NCBI GenBank assembly: GCA_029204225.1
Contig: CM055099.1
Location: 61,991,455 to 62,055,454 of the forward strand
Reading direction: 5' to 3'
Source of the DNA: Diphasiastrum complanatum
Lineage: Eukaryota > Streptophyta > Lycopodiopsida > Lycopodiales > Lycopodiaceae
DNA: 64,000 bases
The notes beneath the pieces were generated by a model, which saw nothing but the letters and a program-made list of their open reading frames with translations, was not told the DNA's origin and made no database searches. Positions 59,118 to 64,000 of the stretch are shown one piece after another. The position numbers and the translations under genes were made by a program. How positions within the stretch are numbered: the first letter of the stretch is position 1; each line of letters begins with the position of its first letter.

Positions 59118-60905
59118 CCTCCTCTCCTAAAGATTTAGGGAGATTTGCACCTAACCTCATGGCTTTGGCACCTTCACACAAAGTTCTATTCTTCCTCTCG
59201 GCCACTCCATTTTTTTGTGGTGTCCTTGGGCTTGTGTACTCCCTCTTGATCCCATGCTCATCACAAAGTGCCTTGAACTTGGTAAAAATGTACTCATCAC
59301 CATTATCGCTCCTCAAGAACTTGATCTTTGTAGAAAATTGGACCTCCCTTGCAATCTTGAACTTGACAAAGACATCAAACACCTCATCTTTGCTCTTTAG
59401 TAGATACACCCAACAAAATCTACTAAAATTATTAATGAAAGTCACATAAATCTTAGCACCTCCATTACTATAGTAGTAACACCATGAATATCTGAATGCA
59501 TAAGTTGGAAAGGCTTACTTGATCTTGATGTAGACCTCTTGTAAGGTAACCTATGTGACTTTGATAAAGCACATTGCTCACAAAAATGATTCAAACTTGT
59601 TAGAGATTCAGGAAGACCAAACACAACTTGCCTCTTTGCCATCACCTCCAATGATGTGTAGTTGAGATGCCCCAATCTCTTGTGCCACACCTCTTGCATT
59701 GACATTTGCTCTTTTGCCATACATCCAACTTGGTTAGCAACAACACAAGCATCAAGGTTGAATAATTTACCTTGTCTTTTCCCTTTTGCTATCAATTCAT
59801 CTTCTCTCTTGATCAAACAAGCATCACCAAAAAACTCCACCTTGAATCCCTTATCAAGTAAATGACTCACACTAAGAAGGTTCTTAGTAATGGAAGGAAT
59901 GAACAAAACATCTCTCAAATTCACATCCCTATTAGTAGAAAGGGAAATAGGAATTGTGCCAATCCCTTTGATTGCACACTCACCATCATTGGCCATGTAG
60001 ATCACTTTCTTGTCACCTTCAAATGCCAGCAAGGTCAAGTAATATTCCTCATGATATGTCATATTTGATGTAGCTCCACTATCGATCCACCAAGGATCAA
60101 TGTCTCCATGATGAGCCAATAAAAATATGACATAACAACACCACCATTCGAGAGTTGTTCATCAACACCATCTTCATCAATAGTTAGGTTGGTTTGCTTC
60201 TCACCTTGATCTCTCTTGAGTCTTGAAACAATCACTAGAAAAATGCCCTTTGACTCCACAATAGAAGCATTTTAATTTTGATCTATCTTTCTTTTTACCA
60301 ACAAAAGTAGAAGGCTCATCTTGATCTCGACCCTTTGACCACTTGCCTTTGCCTTTGCCCTTGAATTTTCCTTTGATAAACATGGCCTCTTCTCTATCTG
60401 GAAATGTTGTTGTAGAACCACTTCATGCTTGAAGCCAAAACTTCTCATTCACCAAAATCTCTTACAAATCCACCATACTTGGCAAAGTCTTTTGAATAGC
60501 AAAACTTTGAACAAGATTAGCATGATCATCAAACAAGCCATTAAGAACAACTTGAACTAGTTCTATCTCCTTAATGCATTCATCAATACATGCTAACTCA
60601 TCATTGAATGCTTGAACCCTCAAAACAAAATCATGAGCACTTTCATCCTTCTTTTGCAACTTTTAAAAGATTTGTCTTCTTAGATCTAGTACCCTAGATG
60701 TAGACTCATAAAGCTTCTTCAAAGCCTCCCAAGCCTCACTTGATGAAGTACACTTACCAACTTCCTTGAGAAGTTCATTAGTCACATTCATCTTGATGAT
60801 TGTAGAGCACCTCAATTTATCTTGAGGTTCCAAAGGTCTCTCTTCCACACCTGCAACAATATCAACTCATTCATCTCCAATAAGGACTCCATCCTCACCT
60901 TCCAA
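59118..60905 (-). mobile_element. Copia fragment: gag to integrase core
   Basis: Minus order: gag pieces (60848-60462: MNVTNELLKEVGKCTSSSEA, FAIQKTLPSMVDL), zinc knuckle CFYCGVKGHFSSDC, protease WWIDSGATSNM, pre-integrase and zinc region VWHKRLGHLNYTSLEVMAKR with CEQCALSKSHRLPYKR, integrase core FINNFSRFCWVYLLKSKDEV, RSDNGDEYIF, NGVAERKNRTLCEGA with the catalytic Glu intact. It breaks at about 59118 (after NLPKSL). Frames are split at several points. Same lineage as 36099-36960 and 33676-34205. Confidence 0.9.
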
Positions 60906-60906
60906 A

Positions 60907-61828
60907 AGTACCTAGAAGTTGCCATTTTAGGGCATACTTAGGGAAAGTGGCCAAATGACAATGGCTGTTATAAATAGTTATACGTATGTGGAGAACAGAT
61001 TGTTTTCTCTTATGAAGTGGAGAATTCATCTTTGTTGATTCTATGTCCACTTCTTGTGAATTTCTCATGATATCTTGAGTTTCATGTGTAGAATGTTGAT
61101 TTTCTTGTTGATCTAGCTTTCACACATGGGGAGTATTGTACTGTACTGATGTTCTACGGACATGGACAATACTAAGTCAGATCTAAGTGGCTATGATCAG
61201 ATCTTGATGCATTTTTAAATTCTAGCCTGTATAAAGTAGTGATTTCTATGTCGTTGATGAATCTACATATGTAATCAAACTTGGCTAAAGATCATTGATG
61301 AACTAAATGTGTTTTGATCTCTGATTTTTCACATGGTATCAGAGCAGGTTACAAGCCAAAGTTGGTGTTTTTACCAAATCTAGTGGTGGATTTTAGGGTG
61401 CCATCAATTCTATGAGGATTTGGAGGTGTTACTAGCTCAAATCAAGCATTTTCAACTATAGAGATTGGATCTTTGTGATCCTAAAGTCATTTTAGGTCCA
61501 ATCACTTGTGGATGGCTGATTTTTTAAACCACTTACTAGAATGTGGAGATAAAAATTGCTCACGGTAGAAAATGATAATTCTAATAGATGATATATCAAG
61601 ATTCTAGTTTTTGCATGTAGATTTTGCTTGATTCAATATTTCTTTGCACTTTTGGTGAAACCCTAAATTTGATAGGATCTCTTGATTTTCAGGTTTTGGA
61701 CTTTTCAAGAGTGTGTTTCAATCTTAGGTGTTGGCAAAAGCTCATCCCATTGTGTTTAGATCTATTGTGATCAAGAAATCAGAATTCTAGGTGCTAGGAT
61801 TTGCTAGAGAGAGAACAAGAGAGGCTAG
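60907..61828 (+). mobile_element. Copia LTR (5'-truncated), PBS and leader
   Basis: 60907-61333 is the LTR of the 9138-9776 family, ending ATTTTTCACA. PBS TGGTATCAGAGC at 61334-61345, then about 480 bp of leader, cut by the next LTR at 61829. Confidence 0.85.
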
Positions 61829-62482
61829 TGTGAAAATTGTCAACATTTCCTAGCTAGTTTGAGGCCTAAATTGGCAATTTTTGTACATAGTTTTGGATCT
61901 AACCTTTCACACGTGTGAAAGAGACCTAGATACTTTTATTCTAGTATATATTTCATGTTGAAGAAGTCTCAAACTTCGGGACCTTCTAAATGACACTAAA
62001 ATCATGTTATTTGGACATATAGGCCAAAATTGGCTATTTTAGGTTACTGGTGTCCTAAAATTGGGTCCTAAGTTCTAGAGAGAGGAGAGAGAGTCATCTC
62101 TCTCACCTATATTAGGCTGAAATTCGTGGAGAACAGGTTGGAGAAACCTTTTGTATGCTTCATTGAGATCAATAGATCATTGTCATTGTTTCTTCCTCCA
62201 TTGAGAGCATTGTTGTGTGTATTGTCTTCAAGCTATTGTGTATGATCTTAGGTGCTTTCCAAAAGTGATAGGCTGATGTATTATGGACTGTATAATGCTA
62301 TTTTGGGCCGCACTTGATGTTTATGGAAGTTTCCATTTGTGATAAATGCTTTTTGATCAAGTTCTTTGCATTCTAGGTAGCATAGAATGTGTTGCCAATT
62401 CCTAGCTTATGTAGTTTGGAGTGCAAGCATTCAAGCCAATGATCTTGGAGTTTAGATCCACTTAGGATCTGTATTTTTCACA
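61829..62482 (+). repeat. Copia 5' LTR with terminal inverted repeat
   Basis: Starts TGTGAAAATTG and ends GTATTTTTCACA, so the two ends are complementary. PBS TGGTATCAGAGC follows at 62483-62494. Distantly related to the LTR at 60907. Confidence 0.82.
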
Positions 62483-63648
62483 TGGTATCAGAGCTGGTTG
62501 GCTTCTATTTATAGTAAGTATTCCATTTTTGGTGATATTTGGATGTTTGATCAAGTTCTAGCATGATTTTGCATTGCTTTGTTGATCAAATCTTACTAAC
62601 CTTTGTTTTGTGAGTTGAAGATCAAAAGCATATTTCAGGTCTATTGAAGATCAGAGGCTGAAAAGAAACTATTTTGGATCAGATCATAACACCTAATCAT
62701 TTGTGATTGTGAGGCTTGTGCATATTCAATACTAACAATGTTCTTTTCAATCCTATTGTTGACAATCTCCATTCTTGGATGAACACTCTCCTTAAGTGGA
62801 TGAAACTTCTCCTTAAGTGGATGACAAATGCTCTTTTGAGTGAGTTGTAATTCTCCTAAAGGCTGAGCAAAGCTCCCATTTGGATGAAAGATGACCTTTT
62901 TTGGGTGAACATATTGTAAGCTCCATTGTGAAGAGCATATTGTAAAGATTGTCATCAATTTTGGCATAAATTTTGGTGTACTTTGTTGAGCATGTAAGTA
63001 ACTCTCCTTATGTAATTTGATTGGAGCATTTGCTGGAAGGTGTTAACCATTATGCAAGTGTGTTTTCAGGTTCTTAACAGGTTGAGGAACATTCTCATGT
63101 GAAGTGATCTTAGATCTACATCTAAACACCAAGATTTGACAAGATAGTGAAGCTAGTCTTGTGATTCACTAAGTGTGCTCATTCATTCACCTCTAAATCT
63201 TGTATTTATCACTTGCTGGAGTTTATAAACTTTTAGAAGTGTGGTTTACATGTGGTTTTACAGGTTGAATCAATATCTTAGTGTGTTGATCATATGTTGA
63301 TCAAGTTTGTTCATTACTAGGTAATCTTGGCATCCTAGTTTTGGGTATTTTCTAAGAATGCAAGTAACTCTTCACACCATAACTTGATTTGGTCACTTGC
63401 TGGAAAGTTTGAGAGCTTAAGCAAGAGTGTGTTCAGGTTGGTTTGATTTTGTAATCCATTCTTAGTGTGTGCAAAGTGTTGCATGTGTTTCAATCTTCCT
63501 TTCTATGCTTGGAAACCATCTAGGTTCAAGATAGAAGTGTTTTAGGGTCCTAAATCTTCATAGATCTCTTTATCTATCATTTGTTGAGAGAAAAGTGAGT
63601 GCTAAGTGCTTTAGGACAGAACCTAAAAGTTGAAGAAACATTAGAATC
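62483..63648 (+). other. Copia leader
   Basis: Untranslated leader from PBS to the gag ATG, about 1.17 kb. It has a doubled ctccttaagtggatga at 62792-62823. Confidence 0.7.
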
Positions 63649-64000
63649 ATGGCTTCCAATGGTGGGATCATGCTAGAGTCTAGTGAAAGGTTGAGTTCAT
63701 CAAACTACTCTACTTGGAAAGTGAGGATGGAGTCCTTACTTGAGTTGAATGAACTCATGGACATAGTTGCAGAAATTGAAGAGAGACCTCTCACACTTCA
63801 AGAGCAACAAAGGTTTGATAAGAAGGCCAAAAGGGCTCTTCATATCATTAAAATGAATGTTACAAATGAACTTCTCAAGGAAGTTGGAAAGTGTCAAAGT
63901 GTAAGTGAGGCATGGAATGCCTTAAAGAAGCTCTTTGAATCAAAGTCCACATCTAGGGTATTGACCCTAAGGAGACAAATATTTTCTAGTAGGCAAAGAG
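63649..64000 (+). CDS. Copia gag, open to the window edge
   Basis: ATG at 63649, 117 codons without a stop to the last base: MASNGGIMLESSERLSSSNY, STWKVRMESLLELNELMDIV, AKRALHIIKMNVTNELLKEV, SEAWNALKKLFESKSTSRVL. This is the UBN2/DUF4219-type gag start. LTR, PBS and open gag suggest a younger element that continues past the window. Confidence 0.9.
   Translation, partial: MASNGGIMLESSERLSSSNYSTWKVRMESLLELNELMDIVAEIEERPLTLQEQQRFDKKAKRALHIIKMNVTNELLKEVGKCQSVSEAWNALKKLFESKSTSRVLTLRRQIFSSRQR

Overview
The window is nuclear DNA of a seed plant. The grounds are spliced plant genes or gene remnants (a GAUT-family galacturonosyltransferase, a broken fasciclin-like arabinogalactan protein), plant-type Ty1/copia and Ty3/gypsy retrotransposons, a plant LINE, and LTR-element priming sites of plant type (initiator tRNA-Met and tRNA-Asp). 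I cannot name the species. The density of old, broken and nested elements suggests a large, repeat-rich genome.

Layout. 0.2-1.6 kb (-): degenerate, intron-containing Ulp1/C48 cysteine protease remnant, with two adjacent palindromes inside it. 1.6-8.9 kb (-): 5' part of a large Ty3/gypsy element (LTR, PBS, repeat-rich leader, gag, protease, RT, RNase H, integrase stump), whose LTR sits in a copia RNase H gene. 8.9-9.8 kb (+): rest of that copia with its LTR. 9.8-12.3 kb (+): decayed LINE. 13.49-15.95 kb (+): intact three-exon GAUT gene, the only convincing functional host gene. 18-23.9 kb: copia scraps, a SINE with a 17-bp target duplication, an LTR plus leader of the same gypsy family. 24.6-25.5 kb: solo gypsy LTR with a perfect TSD. 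25.9-26.1 kb: two tandem SINE copies. 27.1 kb: GC-rich hairpin. 27.5-27.8 kb: FLA pseudogene. 28.3-31.6 kb: complete non-autonomous LTR retrotransposon with perfect TSD. 33.1-37 kb: LINE, copia and gypsy scraps. 37.5-39.1 kb: unrecognised acidic-protein pseudogene with a two-orientation motif cluster upstream. 39.4-52.1 kb (-): chromodomain gypsy element with a three-LTR arrangement, interrupted by an almost complete copia element (43.35-49.61 kb). 52.2-55.7 kb: a spliced gene fragment of unknown function, a copia fragment and a transposase-like fragment. 56.2-58.2 kb: internally deleted copia. 58.3-59.1 kb: a second copy of the acidic-protein family abutting a histone H3-like fragment on the opposite strand. 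59.1-60.9 kb (-): copia gag-integrase. 60.9-64 kb (+): two nested copia 5' ends, the last with an open gag frame running off the window.

How the parts relate. Three related sets recur: one gypsy family with tRNA-Asp priming (four loci: 1.6-8.9, 22.6-23.9, 24.6-25.5, 34.2-36.0 kb), one copia lineage (8.9, 18.0, 33.3, 36.1, 59.1 and 60.9 kb), and one tRNA-derived SINE (19.3 and 25.9 kb). Most coding regions carry stops or frameshifts. The points most worth following are the two-locus acidic-protein family with its neighbours (37.5-39.1 and 58.3-59.1 kb), the divergent H3-like fragment, the Ulp1 remnant and the small autonomous-looking signals of the 28.3-31.6 kb element. All functional statements are by recognition of motifs; no search was run.
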